Part shown: piece by piece, positions 12,501 through 24,754 of the stretch
How the letters are laid out: each line of letters opens with the position of its first letter
Numbering within the stretch: position 1 is the stretch's first letter
Source: Rhinopithecus roxellana
Taxonomy: Eukaryota; Chordata; Mammalia; Primates; Cercopithecidae
Reading direction: 5' to 3'
Length of the DNA stretch: 64,000 bases
Assembly: GCF_007565055.1 (NCBI RefSeq)
Contig: NC_044554.1
Location: 50,007,176 to 50,071,175, forward strand
Translations under genes and position numbers: made by a program
The notes under the pieces: generated by a model
Database searches by the model: none
The model's input: the letters and a program-made list of their open reading frames with translations, nothing else
What the model was told of the DNA's origin: nothing

Positions 12501-14130
12501 AGTCCTGAGCTAGGAGGGAACTTGGTGCAATTAAGAAACTGAAAGAAGTGTGGAGTAATGAGGAAGATAGGGAGTAGAAAAACATGAGGTGAAGAATTTG
12601 CTATTTTGAAGACTGCCACTCCTTCAATTAAGAAGCCTTCCTGGTTCTGATCTATTCTGATTGGACCCTTTTGTTCATGCTCTAATAGATCATGGTTCCT
12701 TTGAAACTAGAATAGTCTCCAATATGGTTGGAGCAATGCGGTACAAAGCGGGACCTTGACTTTCCTTACTTGGACATAATGCTAAGAGCATGTAAAGCAG
12801 AGTCAGGTCGTTCAGTAAATATACAAATGGCCCTTATTAAGCTTGTGATCAGCTGGCACACCCACTTCTTTGTTCTATGACTCACTTATCTAAGCTTCCT
12901 AAATGTAAATGTAGGACCTTAGATTTGGTTTACTTAAATTTCTTGTTAATGATTTCACACCAGCCTTCCAACCTAGTGATATCATTTTATATTGCTTCTG
13001 TTGCCCCACTTATTACATATCCCTCCCAGTTTTGTGTCACAGGCATATTTGATAAGCTTCTTTTCCACGTTTCATCTAGGTAATTAATGAGGGCTGAGCA
13101 AAGGACAGAACGTGTGGTGGACTTGCTACCAGAAATTTCCCTGCCAACTTTGCAGTCATTAATCAACCCTTTTCCTTCTTAAGATATGGATATTTAATTT
13201 GCTGAAAATTCCCTGAACAGTAACAGTATCAATTCATCCCCAAGATCACAGAGATTCTATTTAATCATTTTATTTAAATCAAGATAATTGGTCCATGGCT
13301 TTTATATGACAAACAAATTGAGATTAGTTTGGAGTGACTCATTTTCCATGAGTCTGAATAGTAACGTAAGGGTCACTATTTTATTCAAAACACTCACAAA
13401 AAATCCTCTCTCATTTCTTGATGAGTGAAACTGGTTTCACGGTGCCTGGCACAGGCTATGGGGTGAATAGGTGGCTGTTCTCACCACTGACCTCTAGTGT
13501 CCTATCTCACTGGTTGCCTTTGGTTCCCTTTGTCAGTGGCCTCAGTGCCTCTTTGAACCTCATGGCTCTTTCAGAGTTTTTCCTGTACCTCTTGCCTCCT
13601 TCCAGGTCGTGGCCACCACAGTGATGCTGGAACGGAAGCTGCCTCGCTGCCTGTGGCCTCGCTCCGGGATCTGTGGGTGCGAGTACGGGCTGGGGGATCG
13701 CTGGTTCCTGCGGTGAGTGACGGTGTGCACATGCAAAACTGCAGATGTGTATAAGGCCACGGAAGCAAGGGTGACCGACAGGTGTCCTGGAGCCTGCATT
13801 AGCTTGTCTAGGGGAGGGGGCTGGAGCTGAAGTGGAGGGGTAGGAAGAATGCTGTGTGTACCTCAGGGCAGCCACGTGTAAAAGGTTGTGTGCATGTGTC
13901 CATGCTCAGACGTCAGCATGGGTTACCAGACTTGCTGTCACCTTGTTCTGAGCTGACCTTCATTTTCAGTGTACTTTTGGCTTGGATCTAACTTCCTCCT
14001 TCATATTCTGCCCTCATCTCCTGGCGTGACCCTCCTCTCTCCTCAAATTTACTTCCTGAATTGCATCTCGTCATTCTTGTGACACACTTATCTATTAGTT
14101 GGCTCTGTTTTCTTTCACATTCCCATGTAT

Positions 14131-14185
<55 letters not shown>

Positions 14186-14710
14186 TGTGCGTCCTACCAC
14201 CCTGCAAGCCCTGATTGCTCAGCCTTATCTCTATCCCAGGTTAGCCTGCCCTCCAATCACCTCCCTTCACCTGATCCGCGATACTCTTCCTGTTTCAACT
14301 CTGCTCCCTTCTTTCTCCTTCCCTCTTGACCCTGCTTTCTAAATATTCACCTCTACTTCTCCCCTGCTCATCTCTCCCTACCTGGACTGAGTCCTTTCCC
14401 CTTTCCCCTCATCAGGGTTGAGAACCACAATGATCAGAATCCTCTGCGAGTGCTTCGCTATTTGGAAGTGTTCAAGAACTCAGACAAGGAGGATGACCAG
14501 GAGCATCCATCTGAGAAACAGCCCTCTGGGGCTGGGAGTGGGACTCTAGCCAGAGCCTCCCTGGCTCTTCCAAATTCCTCCCTATCCCGGACCACATCCC
14601 AGAGCAGCAGTCACCGAGGCTGGGAGATCCTTCGTCAAAACACCCTGGGGCACTTGGATCTTGGACTGAACCTTAATGAGGGGGATGGGGAGGAGGTCTA
14701 CCATTTCTGA
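7675..14710 (+). CDS. TRPV5: TRPV5, C-terminal half (seven last coding exons; 5' part outside window)
   Basis: Epithelial Ca2+-selective TRP channel of the kidney distal nephron, apical membrane, acting as a tetramer in transcellular Ca2+ reabsorption. Exons: 7675-7761, 7860-7936, 8198-8363, 8544-8610, 10448-10716, 13606-13712, 14416-14710. All have AG/GT borders and compatible phases, giving 355 residues; the C-terminus aligns as 375-729 of a 729-residue protein. Order of parts: S2 (exon 9), S3 across exons 10-11, S4 (exon 11), S5 (exon 12), pore helix, filter with Asp542 and S6 (exon 13), VATTV motif (exon 14), cytosolic tail ending VYHF. It is told from TRPV6 by NTNGEVV, TVIDAPANY and the tail. 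The ankyrin repeats, S1 and the glycosylation site are not in the window. No frameshift or stop is seen. Pore residue 548 reads Ala. Confidence 0.95.
8611..10447 (+). other. TRPV5: TRPV5 intron 12
   Basis: Contains a purine-rich stretch at 9090-9310, a (CAA)n microsatellite at 9526-9562 and a short CA-rich run near 10190. I see no exon or well-preserved transposon. The acceptor is GGAGCAG at 10447, the same heptamer as in TRPV6 intron 12. Confidence 0.6.
9526..9562 (+). repeat. (CAA)n microsatellite
   Basis: About 12 CAA units in TRPV5 intron 12. It explains the poly-Cys/poly-Leu reading frames on the opposite strand, which are not genes. Confidence 0.95.
10448..10716 (+). CDS. TRPV5: TRPV5 exon 13: pore helix, selectivity filter, S6
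   Basis: This 269-base exon encodes the Ca2+ pore. FELFLTVIDAPANY gives the filter Asp542, the residue known to set Ca2+ selectivity and Mg2+ block in this family. IIATLLMLNLFIAMMGDTHW is S6 followed by Trp583, known as part of the lower gate. The residue after NY is Ala548 (codon GCT); as I remember human TRPV5 it is Asp there, and TRPV6 in this window has Asn. The donor is CAG|gtgagt at 10716. Confidence 0.93.
10717..13605 (+). other. TRPV5: TRPV5 intron 13
   Basis: About 2.9 kb without a recognisable exon. Mostly unique-looking AT-rich sequence; a purine-rich patch occurs near 12240-12300. Nothing else is supported. Confidence 0.55.
13606..14710 (+). CDS. TRPV5: TRPV5 exons 14-15: cytosolic C-terminus
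   Basis: Exon 14 (13606-13712) begins with [16 protein letters not shown] is the known S100A10/annexin-2 docking motif of TRPV5/6, needed for surface delivery. It ends CG|gtgagt, with the Arg codon completed in exon 15 (14416-14710). Exon 15 encodes a 97-residue tail with an acidic segment (NSDKEDDQEHPSEK) and Ser-rich stretches, and ends VYHF before TGA at 14708-14710. A (CA)n tract lies in the intron between these exons. Confidence 0.92.
14137..14183 (+). repeat. (CA)n microsatellite
   Basis: About 23 uninterrupted CA units in TRPV5 intron 14, likely to be length-polymorphic. Confidence 0.97.
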
Positions 14711-15172
14711 TTAGCATCGCTGTCACTCTTGACCTTACTCCAGATTGGCCTGGGGACGGCGACAGAGATGGAGACCTCTGCCTATGCAAGTGTCTAACTT
14801 CTGTGCCTGTTAATCATGGGAGGGTGGGACAGAACAATCCCGAAAGGGCCATACCTCACATTTCACATCAGAATTTTGGCAATGGGTAATGGTCATCTAT
14901 TGTCTCACGTATTTTCTGGGTTCTTGGAAGTCCCACATCTCAGGAAAAAGGAGGTTGGCAATTAAAGATATGAGGTAGGGATGCTAGATTAATGTCAGGA
15001 CCATTTCTCTTCTGCCCCACGCAGACCCTAGAAAGTAGTAAGCTGTGAGGCTTTTCTGGCTCCCCAGGGCTTATGTGGGAAGAGCCAGGCATGGCATAGA
15101 AGTTGTTGCCCTTCTTGTTTTCCCAACCTCCTGTAGGTCTCTCTCCCCACTTAGCAACCAAACCCCAACTGC

Positions 15173-15178
15173 AATAAA
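15173..15178 (+). terminator. TRPV5: TRPV5 poly(A) signal (AATAAA)
   Basis: AATAAA lies 463 bases after the TRPV5 stop, followed by a T-rich stretch. It gives a 3'UTR of about 0.48 kb. An old L1 begins right after it, near 15200, which marks the likely gene boundary. Confidence 0.75.
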
Positions 15179-15199
15179 ATAGTCTCTTTATTCTTGCCT

Positions 15200-15900
15200 T
15201 CTTTAATTTTTTATTGGGGCACAATACATGTCACATAAAATTTACTATATTATCCATTTTTAGATGTGCCACTCAGTGGCATTAAGTACATTCACATTGT
15301 TGTGTAACCATCACCATTATTCATTTACGGAACATTTTCATCATTCCGAACTGCAACTCTAATCCCCATTGAACAAAAACTCTCCAGTTATCTCTCTGCC
15401 CCGGCCCCTGATAACCAATATTCTGCTTTCTGTCTATGAATTAACTATTCTAGGCATCTTATATAAGTGGGATTCTGCAATCTTAGTCCAAAATCTGTGA
15501 CAGTTTATTTATTCATCTACCAATGGACATTTGAGTTTTTCTACCTTTTGGCTGTTGTGAATAATGCTGCTATGACTATGGTATACAAATATCTGTTCAA
15601 GTTTCTACTTTCAAATACTATGGGCATACACCTAAAAACGGAATTGCTAGACAATTCTTATGTTTAATTTTATAAGGAACTGCCATACTGGTTTTCATAA
15701 TAGCTTTCACCATTTTACATTCCCTTCTAATGGGTGTGAAGTGGTTTCACATTGTAGTTTTGATTTGCCTTTCCCTAATGACTAATACTGAACATGTTTT
15801 TATGCACCTATTTATTGGACATTTATATATCTTCCTTGGACAAATGTCTTTTCGGTTTATTTGTCCATTTTCGAATTAGGTTTTTGTTGTTGTTGAATTG
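15200..15900 (-). mobile_element. Old L1 (L1M-type) 3' end
   Basis: The + strand matches the reverse complement of an old mammalian L1 3' end: a T-rich start, then blocks equivalent to CATTAAGTACATTCACATTG, GTGAATAATGCTGCTATGA and ACCATTTTACATTCC. It is heavily diverged, with many stops. The 3' end of the element faces the TRPV5 poly(A) site. Confidence 0.75.
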
Positions 15901-16538
15901 TCTTATCTTTGCTCTTTGAGGCTCACAGTCTAAAGTGTTTGCATCCTGGTGTATGTATGGTAAATTAGGCCTATATTTGAATGGCCTAATCATTTCTTTT
16001 CCAGGACCCTCCTGCTCTTTCCCTAGCAGTTAATCATCCTTGTGCCAGGAGGCAACAAGCTCCTGCTTGGTCTCCTGACACAGCCGTCCTCCATTCCCAT
16101 CCGCTTTTCCCCACACTGAGTTGTGAAAGGAACAGCAACAATAGAGGAAGGGTCATCCCTCTCCAGGAGGGAAATTAGGAATCATGTGTCCAGGGCACCC
16201 ATTATAGGTGCTCATGGGCAGCCTCTCTTGTGTCTCCAGCACTATACTTCTAGTCCCAGCCCCTATCATACCCCTTAGCAAAAAGCCATGTCAGCTTTCA
16301 GAGGACTGTGGTCTGGGATAACAAAGAAGTAAGTGGTATTTGTGAAACCACAGACAGTTAATTCAGATACACTAGCTCAGGACTGAGTGCCCAACAGTGA
16401 GGGATCACACAATGTGTATACACATGCCTGCACACACTGGGACACAGTGGTGGCAGGGTGTGTAAAACTGCTCAGTCAACATCATTCTTCTTTATTCTTT
16501 TCATAGTGGAAGCGCTTTAAAACTCTGCTTCATAGTCC
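15901..16538. other. Intergenic stretch, nothing recognised
   Basis: Unique-looking sequence between the old L1 and an Alu. No gene, RNA or repeat recognised. Confidence 0.4.
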
Positions 16539-16827
16539 TTTTTTTTGAGACGGAGTCTTGCTCTGTTGCCCATGCTGAAGTACAGTGGTGTGATCACTGC
16601 TCACTGCAGCCTTGACCTTCTGGGCTCAAGTAATCTTCCCCCCCCCCCCAGCCAAGTAGGTGGCACTACAGGTGTGCACCACCACAACCAACTAATTTTT
16701 GTATTTTTTTAGAGATGGGGTTTTGCCATGTTGCCCGTGGCTAGTCTTGAACTCCTGGTCTCAAGCAATCCATCTGCCTTGACCTCCCAAAGTGCTGGGA
16801 TTACAGGCATGAGCCACTGCACTAGCC
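16539..16827 (-). mobile_element. Alu (old, antisense)
   Basis: Reverse-complement Alu: T run, GAGACGGAGTCTTGCTCTG, ending GCATGAGCCACTGCACTAGCC. There are many mismatches, and a C run replaces part of the middle, which suggests an older subfamily. No clear target-site duplication was found. Confidence 0.9.
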
Positions 16828-17089
16828 CTGTAATCTTTTTAATACTTGCCTAACTTGTCTATAAACTCACATGACTTTTGATTTGAGCCCTTGGCCTACC
16901 CCCAGATATTGTCCTTTGTCCTGGCCTGTGTACCTGGTATGTAATTAAAATTGCTTACTGCCTAGGTTTTTCACTAAAATAAGAATTACTAAGAGTTAAC
17001 ATTATGAATTAATGAATGTAATTAAAACTACTAGGTACATACAATGTGTATTAAAGAGGTAGGATGTGTGTTTTTTTTTTTTTTTTTTT

Positions 17090-20000
17090 TTGGAGAACAA
17101 ATGTTAAAATAAGTCACGGGAGTGTGGTTCTTTTTTAAGATAAAGTGTTTTTTTCTAGTTTAGAGGATTTTTAAGGATTGTTTCAAGTTAACAGAAAGGA
17201 CAACAACTGAAAGTTTAAGCAAGTTGTAGAAGGTTTCTGGAAGGTTGATCTTGTAAAAGGAATTTTGTGTGTGATCAAGTTTGGCTAAAATTTTAAGGGG
17301 ATTATTTAGATTTTATACAAGTTGAACATTAATATAAATAGCACATTGATGCAGGGTCAGAATCTGAGCACTGTGTGAGGATAACGGGATTTTCTTGGAA
17401 TATTGATCTGTTCTTTAACACAAATTTGTAAAGTTTATAAAAGCCTCATGGAAATATTACCTTACAATCAAACTAATTAAAATTTGATTGATTTGCTTAT
17501 AATATTAAAGTTTTAGAATAATACAGTAACACAAAAATAAAATTTGGTTTTCTCTTTTAAATAAGATTTTTGTATAATATTAAGAGATAGTAAAAGATTT
17601 TCATTTGCCCTTTGAATAAACTGCCAAAAAAAATAAAGAAGGAGAGAGACAGATTCAGTGGGCTTCATGCTATCTCTATTAGGTCCTGTTTTTCAGAAAA
17701 CTGAGCTCTTCTTTATCAAGGAGTAAAGATTTCTGCTTTCTTTTTTAATTGGTGAGTTATCACTTTAGCTAAATGACCTACTTTATAATGACCTGTAATC
17801 TCATTTTGTGATATCAAGTGCTTTAAACTTTTAATGTTTGACTAACTTTCAAGATTAAATTCTAAATGCAGTCTTTCAACCTCAAACTGACTTTTAAAGG
17901 TCCAAGAGAGACATATTTGGCTTATTTGATATGTCAAAATCATACAGGAGGCATTTCCAAATACAAAATGGTGTGTAACTTTCTCTGAGATATATTTATA
18001 TAAATGTGCTATTGTTATGTGTTCCAAAATTGTGTAATATTCTTATAATTTTAATACATCTTGGTATATGTTATCAGTAATAATTATAATTATGTTAAAT
18101 TATTATGTGCCACAGAAATAACCAGATTTCCTTATCAATTATATCTTTGACCATGGATATCTTTTGTCATTCACAATTATTATTTTACTTTGTTCCTTTT
18201 CAAAAAGTTGTTTATAATCAGCTATAGGACTCTGATGATATATTAGTTCATTCCCATGCTGCTATGAAGAGATACTTGAGACTGGGTAAATTATAAAGAA
18301 AAGTTTAATTGATTCACAGTTCCACATGACTGGGGAGGCCTCAGGAAACTTAGAATCACTGCAGAATCGCCTCTTCACAGGGTGCCAGGAGAGAGAATAA
18401 GTGCCAAGCAATGTGGGTAGCCCCTTATAAAACCATCTGTTGCCCATGCTGGAGTACAGTGGGCAACTCACTGAATGAGTGAGTTCCCATGAGAACTCAC
18501 TAGCATGAGAACAACATGGGGGGAACTGCCCCCAAGATTCAATTACCTTTCACTGGGTCCCTCCCACCACATGTGGGGATTATGGGATTACAATTCAAAA
18601 TGAGATTTGGGTGGGGACACAAAGCCAGACCATATCAGATGGATACTTTTAAATGCAGTTTTCTGACAGCTTTGGAGATTGTGCCATTAAAATAGAGAAA
18701 AAAAATCTTCCAGGACACTCATGGAGATCTGATATATTCATGAGGATTGTTGACCCAGTATCAAATAGAACAGAGGTTACTTGCATGAACTGGTTTAATA
18801 GAAGACTAAAATAATTTTTGTGTGAACTTTTTGTCTGAAACATTGCTAATTCTTTTCATTTTGGGGGTTGTTTACAGCTTTTAACAATTGAGTAAAATAT
18901 GCTCTTGTGAGCAAAATTTAAAGCATATTTCTTTCTCTCTACCTGATTTCTCCAGAATTTGAAAACTATCTTTGAGTATTCCTAATTTATAACAATATAG
19001 CTATTTGTATGAGTTCAATAAGAATCTGCTTTCTTTTGTAACAGGACACAATTGGAGACTATTGTTTTACTAAAGCTTTGACTAGAATGAAATATTTTAA
19101 CATATAAACAAAACAAACTGCTTTAAGGAATTGCCATTGACTTATAGAACCAGTAAAAGATCCTTAAAAAAACTGGCCTTGTACCTTGCCTACACAATTC
19201 TTTTACAGGGTTCCCAACCTGTGATAAGTAAAGAATGTTACTTTCTGGCAGGCTCGGGAACCCCAGGTTATCTTGGGACTACGAAGAGAGGCATTCACCC
19301 AATTCATACAGATATCTGCAGGCACAAACAAATTCTTGACTGGGTTTGGGGCCTTTAAAAAGTCTAAACTGAGCTTCCTTAAATAAAAAAGTTTCCAGCA
19401 AAGTCAATTAAAAAAGGAAATAATTATTCTTGCTGCACTTTATACAAAGAATTGGGCCAAGTACAATACAACTAAAGCTTTTTTACAAATAAATTAGTCC
19501 TACTATGATATGTCTTTGATAAAAATGGAGGACTAAGGAGATAAAAATTAGGTTTTTTAAAAAAAACATATAAAACACCTATTCTTAGACCCCATCTTAT
19601 CATTGTTTCTCAGTTTTATTCTTTGTTAAAATGTATTTGGACTGAATCCTAAGTTCTTTCCTAGCTACAAGTCTCCAAATTACTGTTCATTTTTTTCCCT
19701 TTTTCTTTCATTTGTTTCCATTTTTTTCTCATGTGGAATCTAGAAATTAAAACTATAAATTTAAATTAAAACTGTGCTTTTCTTAAAGTTCTGCCAAGTG
19801 AAACTAGAAACTTAAACTTTGGGAAAAGTAACAGCAAATTATTTATATATATAAACCACTTTTGTGCCTGCCTACTCATGCATGGACTTCAGAGTAATAT
19901 AGCCTAAATCATTTTTCCAGGATTACTTTCCCCTTTTGTTGTCATTATCTTTCCTCCTTTTTTACTGGTTTTCTTTCTCTCTTCTTTCCCCTATTTTTCT

Positions 20001-20176
20001 CTGTGGAACACGAGACTTCACAACCTGCTAAGAATGATCCTTTCTAAAATGAGGGACCTAACCATCTAGAAATAAACTGTCCTAGTGACAAGGGATCAGA
20101 CCAAACCTGAGATCAGAGACTCACTTTCTTCTATAATGCTTTCCCTGAAAGATTTGGAAGAACAGGGTGGGGGGGA
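17090..20176 (+). mobile_element. Degenerate ERV1-type internal region
   Basis: An AT-rich stretch that leads directly into a polypurine tract and a 3' LTR at 20177. It is therefore best read as the decayed body of an endogenous retrovirus in + orientation. No intact gene remains; reading frames are short and stop-riddled. A younger solo LTR interrupts it at 18239-18637. No 5' LTR was recognised, and the left boundary is a guess. Confidence 0.4.
18239..18637 (-). mobile_element. Solo MST/THE1-type LTR (ERVL-MaLR)
   Basis: The reverse complement starts TGATATGGTCTGGCTTTGTG and ends in the TTAGTA-type terminus typical of MST/THE1 LTRs, about 399 bases. Five-base flanks gatga (18234-18238) and gatgg (18638-18642) match at four of five positions, as expected for an aged target-site duplication. 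No internal MaLR sequence is attached, so it is a solo LTR left by recombination. It lies inside the older ERV. Confidence 0.85.
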
Positions 20177-20844
20177 TGTGAAAGGAAAATAACATCTTGG
20201 GACCTCAAACTCACTATGTGAAAGGGAAAAGTTAAGTTTAGAAATTGAGTCAAACTTTTGGAAGTTACCTTTCTTCTAAAAAGTTTGGAAACTGCCGGTC
20301 TTTTTGTTCCTAAACAGATAGCCTCAAGACAGAAGGCCACATTATCTCCCCAGATGGCCTCCCTCACCCTGACATTACAAATTAACAGTTTATCTTCACA
20401 GGTAGAGGAGAAGAGAGGAATAGAAATCATCCCTCCACCTACCCTGGGATGAAGGCATATTTGACTTCTTCCTCTAATTTACTTTGTCTTATGTAAAGTG
20501 CAGATTTATTGAGCATGACACAAATACATAAATGACTGTTCCTCTGCCCCCTGCTTCTCACATGCAACATGTGGATTCAGTGATCACTAATCAAAGCCTC
20601 AAAAGAATGTAACCACTTGTGTGATTTGTCTACTCTCCCCTACTTTTCTTTAACTTTCCTCCTTCTCCTCCTGCCCACTCTTACTCCTTTAAATACTGAA
20701 GCCTTCAAAATGCACTTTAGAAAAAGTACCGGCCTCAGATCTTACTGTGACCCATGTCTCTTTTCCCAAGTGTGTCCTCAACCTTACAAAATAAACCTCT
20801 AAATTGATCGAGACTTATCTCAGACATCTTTTTTTCAGTTTATA
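20177..20844 (+). mobile_element. 3' LTR of an ERV1 (MER4/MER61-like group)
   Basis: It starts TGTGAAAGGAAAATAACATC right after a polypurine tract (GGGTGGGGGGGA), as a 3' LTR should. It carries AATAAA at 20790-20795, followed by the CTAAATTGAT...GAGAC...TCTCAGA block typical of this LTR group, and decays near 20844. Orientation is +. The family name is from memory of the consensus. Confidence 0.65.
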
Positions 20845-22683
20845 ACTTCCGCTCCTGTGCAAAGCTAAACTCCCATCTGTGCTCTAGATCCATTCCTCAC
20901 TCTGTCTTTTCACACCCCGTGTCCATCACTGTCTCCTCTGACCCCTCTCACATGTGTATCTTCAACTTCTCCTTCCCTGGTAGCTCTGTCAGCAAATAAG
21001 CATGCTCTATTCTTTTGCATTTTCAAGGAAACTGCAAACTCCCTCCCTCAACCCCACCTCTCCTTTCAGCTACTGCTTTATCTTTTTTACTCCCTGTTCA
21101 GGGTCAAACTTCTTAAGAGTAAACCCCATTGTCTACTGGCCTCCTACTGATACCTCAGTCCACTGTGATTTGACCCTGTCTTCTCCATGATACTGATATC
21201 TGTAGTTAAATCCACTGAACAGTCTTAGTTTTACTTGAACACTCTGTGGCATTCAGATTACAGTTAACTATGCGCCACTTCTCAACACATCTTGTGCCAC
21301 ATATCGCAGCTGCTCTGGCTGCTTCTCCTCCACTGATCCCTTAAAGATTTTCAGTTCATAGGCTGTTTTCCTCACCACCTGGGTAGTCCTGCCTAATTTA
21401 ATAGATTACCATGCACAAGCTCAGAATCCCTAGCTCCTTATCTTTATCTTAGATCTGTCTCCAGAGCTCCAGGCATGAACAGCTTGGATGCCTATTGATT
21501 GGAGCGCTCTACCTGGATGTTTTACAAACACCTCAAACTCAACATGTCCCAAACTGAACAGCTTTTCTTCCTCACCAAACCTGCTCCTCCACCAGTGTTC
21601 CCAACCAACTATGTGGCAGCACAACAAAGTTGCCTAAGCCAGGATTCTAGGCATCCCATCCTCCACACCTCTATCTCAACTCTCATATCCAGTCAATCTC
21701 ACATCTTGTGGATAGCCTAGTCCCTAAATTTCTCCTTTGAAAAATAACTAATTTTGATTAGATAACACATCACACGGTACAAAACCCAAAGAGCACACAA
21801 GATATCTAGGAAAGTAAGCTCTCTCATCTATGTCTCAGCCTCTTGCTTGTTATTCTCAGGGACATTCACTGATGAAAGTTTGTTATTTATCCTTCGAAAA
21901 ATACTCTAGGCATTTCCAAGTATATGTATGCATATGTTTCTCTTAAAATATAAAAACATATAATAGCATAGTAGATTAGAAAAGGAGTTGTTGCTTTTGT
22001 CACTTAGGATATTTTAAAGTGTCTCATTCTGCACATGATTTCACCATGATGTATTATTTTTATTCCTGGGTAGTGCTATATTCTCCTTCCTCCTGGCCTT
22101 CATCATTTCTGGACCTTTCTACCCCTCTGCCTCCATTTCCTCTTTCATTGCTGTAAATTTTATTCATCCTATTGGTCTCAGCTTAAAGATTGTACATTTA
22201 GGGTGTATGTATGTGCACATGTGTGGTAAGAGAGGGATCTCCCTGACTCCTAGGCTAGGTTAGAGACTACCTGCTTTATGTTGCTAGACCACCTTTATTT
22301 TCCTTTTATTACACACACTGGACTTCATTGCACTTCTTTGTTTAAATGACTATTAGCTCCACAACAAAGGTAAAGATGATGTCCATCTTATTTACCCTTG
22401 TATTCCCAGTACTTGGCACAATTCCTACTGCAATATATTGTGAAATAAATATTTATTAACTGAATCTATGAATGATTGACCTATTTTTATTCTGACTTTT
22501 CTTGCTGGCCAAACATATTTCCATTTTTTTCCTACCTCTCAAAGGTGGTAAAAAAAAAAAATAGCTGCCTTTTCAGTGAGGTTTTGTAATTAAAGATGAG
22601 CACATAATATGAGTGGAACACTTTGGAAAGAATAAAAACCAATGCAAATGTGATTACTGGAACTGTTTTTTAGTCTAAATATA
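20845..22683. other. Intergenic stretch, little recognised
   Basis: No gene, RNA or well-preserved transposon recognised. Confidence 0.4.
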
Positions 22684-22684
22684 C

Positions 22685-22725
<41 letters not shown>

Positions 22726-22860
22726 TGAGAAGAAGGAGGAGGGAGAGGAAAAAGGGGGTGGAGGAGAAGGGGCAGGAGCGGGACTGACAGAGAAGAGAAG
22801 AAGAAGGAAGGGGAAAAAGATGAAGAATAAGAGGAGGAAGAGGAAAAGGGGGCAAGAAGT
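22684..22860 (+). repeat. (TG)n/(GA)n microsatellite and purine tract
   Basis: TG repeats pass into GA repeats at about 22702 and then into a ~120-base GA/GGA-rich purine tract, a sequence type able to form triplex DNA. Confidence 0.9.
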
Positions 22861-23298
22861 CCTTCAGCAAAGCTCTGGAATAGTGCTTACTGTCTGGTAT
22901 GTGGTACCCTCTGAAAGAGGCATTAAGATGATCTATGAGATTCCACATCTGCCCTCAGGAGCCCGAGTGAGAAGGGATGAGAACACACACACAGACATCA
23001 GCTCACTATAGGGCAGATCCGGGAAGTGATCCATGTGCTAAACAAGATGGCAAATGTCTCTTCCTGCCAGGCAGCTGCAAGGCTTCTTTACAGGGCTTCA
23101 GAGACAGGGACAGGGAGTAGAAGAAATAGCTACTGCTCTTTCTGCCTCAGGAATTCTTCAGGTACCCACAAATGGTTACTATTTTTCCCTCCTGTCTCCC
23201 CCTGTCCCTGATTATTTCAGAATATAGATTAAAAAAAAAATTCATGCTTCTGTATGTCTCATAGGCCAGAGGCTGGAAAGCAATGAGAAAATGTTCTT

Positions 23299-23603
23299 AG
23301 CCGGGCGCGGTGGCTCATGCCTGTAATCCCAGCACTTTGGAAGGCCAAGGTGGGCAGATCACCTGAGGTCGGGAGTTCAAGCCCAGCCTGACCAACATGG
23401 AGAAACCCCATCTCTACTAAAAATACAAAAACTAGCCAGATGCGGTGGTGCATGCCTGCAATCCCAGCTACTCTGGAGGCCGAGGCAGGAGAATTGCTTG
23501 AACCCTGGAAGTAGAGGTTGCAGTGAGCCGAGATCGTGCCATTTCACTCCAGCCTGCACAACAAGAGCAAAACTCTGTTTCAAAAAAGAAAAGAAAAAGA
23601 AAA
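23299..23603 (+). mobile_element. Alu (AluS-like, sense)
   Basis: GCCGGGCGCGGTGGCTCATG start, both monomers, A-rich tail with G interruptions. Similar flanks (aaaatgttctta before, aaaatattgttctca after) suggest a decayed target-site duplication. Confidence 0.95.
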
Positions 23604-24431
23604 TATTGTTCTCACAGGCATCACTGGACTTTTAAAATGCCTCCCTGTCTCAGACATTTGCAAAGTATGTTATCGACAAGGTGCTGGGTTCTGGTGAGAA
23701 CAGCTGAGTTGCGCCTGAGGAATGGCTCTGCTGACAACCTCAGGAAGGGGGACCAGAGGTCAGCATTCCTCCCCCTGTGTTGCACTTGAAGAAATGCAAG
23801 ATAAGGTCTGGGCAGAGCTGAGGGAGGGGAAGAAAAGGAGGAGGGAGAGAGTAAGCCAAGGTAGGGCTGTCTTAGCAGGTCCTTAAAAGCAGGATGGCAT
23901 TGCATGGCAGGGCAGAGAAGAAACATTGGAGAGAGGGAGGGGCCAAGAATGGCATCCAGAAGGCTGCTCGGCACAGCTGAGATCACTCCAGGAAAAGCTG
24001 AGAGAATGCCTTGACGTGGGGTCAAGGATCATTTACCTCCCTGAGCCAAGCTTACTTGTTTCTTAAAGGTTAATGAGGAAAAGATGAGAAATGGGCATGG
24101 TGAGAAATACTTTAACCGGGTAATGCTGAGTGATGTCATGCAGACAGGGAGAGGTTGGTGAAGTGTGGCCCCCCTCTCTCTGCCCTGCGATGGCAGCCAG
24201 GTTGGAGCCACCTGGGGAAGGACTGGACACACCTTCTTCATTTTGCTTGCGCCTCTTTGTTATCCCTGGGTTTGAGGAGGCGGCAATTATGATCAATTGA
24301 GCCTGAGGGGGTAGGGTCTTGTGCAAGCCAGCTGCAGCCTGGCAAGCCTGAGTGTGTGCCTCCATACTTACCTGTGCAGCGCTTCCTGCACTTACCTGTG
24401 CGGAAGAGCTTCTCCTTCATGATTCCTTTCT

Positions 24432-24433
<2 letters not shown>

Positions 24434-24472
<39 letters not shown>

Positions 24473-24754
24473 AGACAGAGTCTCGCTGTGTTGCCAGGCT
24501 GGAGTACAGTGGCACGATCTCGGCTTACTGCAGCCTCTGCTTCCCGGGTTCAAGCGATTCACCTGCCTCAGCCTCCTGAGTAGCTAGGACTACAGGCACG
24601 TGCCACCACGCCCACCTAATTTTTGTAATTTTTTAGTAGAGACTGGGTTTCACCATGTTGGCCAGGATGGTCTCGATCTCTTGACCTTGTGATCGCCTGC
24701 CTCAGCCTCCCAAAGTGCTGGGATTACAGGTGTGAGCCACCACCGCGCCTGGCC
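24434..24754 (-). mobile_element. Alu (antisense) with 13-bp target-site duplication
   Basis: It starts with a run of nearly 40 T, then GAGACAGAGTCTCGCTGTG, and ends at CGCGCCTGGCC. Identical flanks tccttcatgattc occur at 24413-24425 and 24755-24767. It split an older LTR-like sequence. Confidence 0.95.

Noticed and set aside
13507..13875. 122-codon minus frame across TRPV5 exon 14
   Set aside because: Shadow of the real + strand exon; the same happens opposite TRPV6 exon 14.
23259..24583. Several frames of 60-134 codons over and around Alus
   Set aside because: Typical Alu-derived frames (for example the pattern around GVSPCWSGW) or chance frames beside them.
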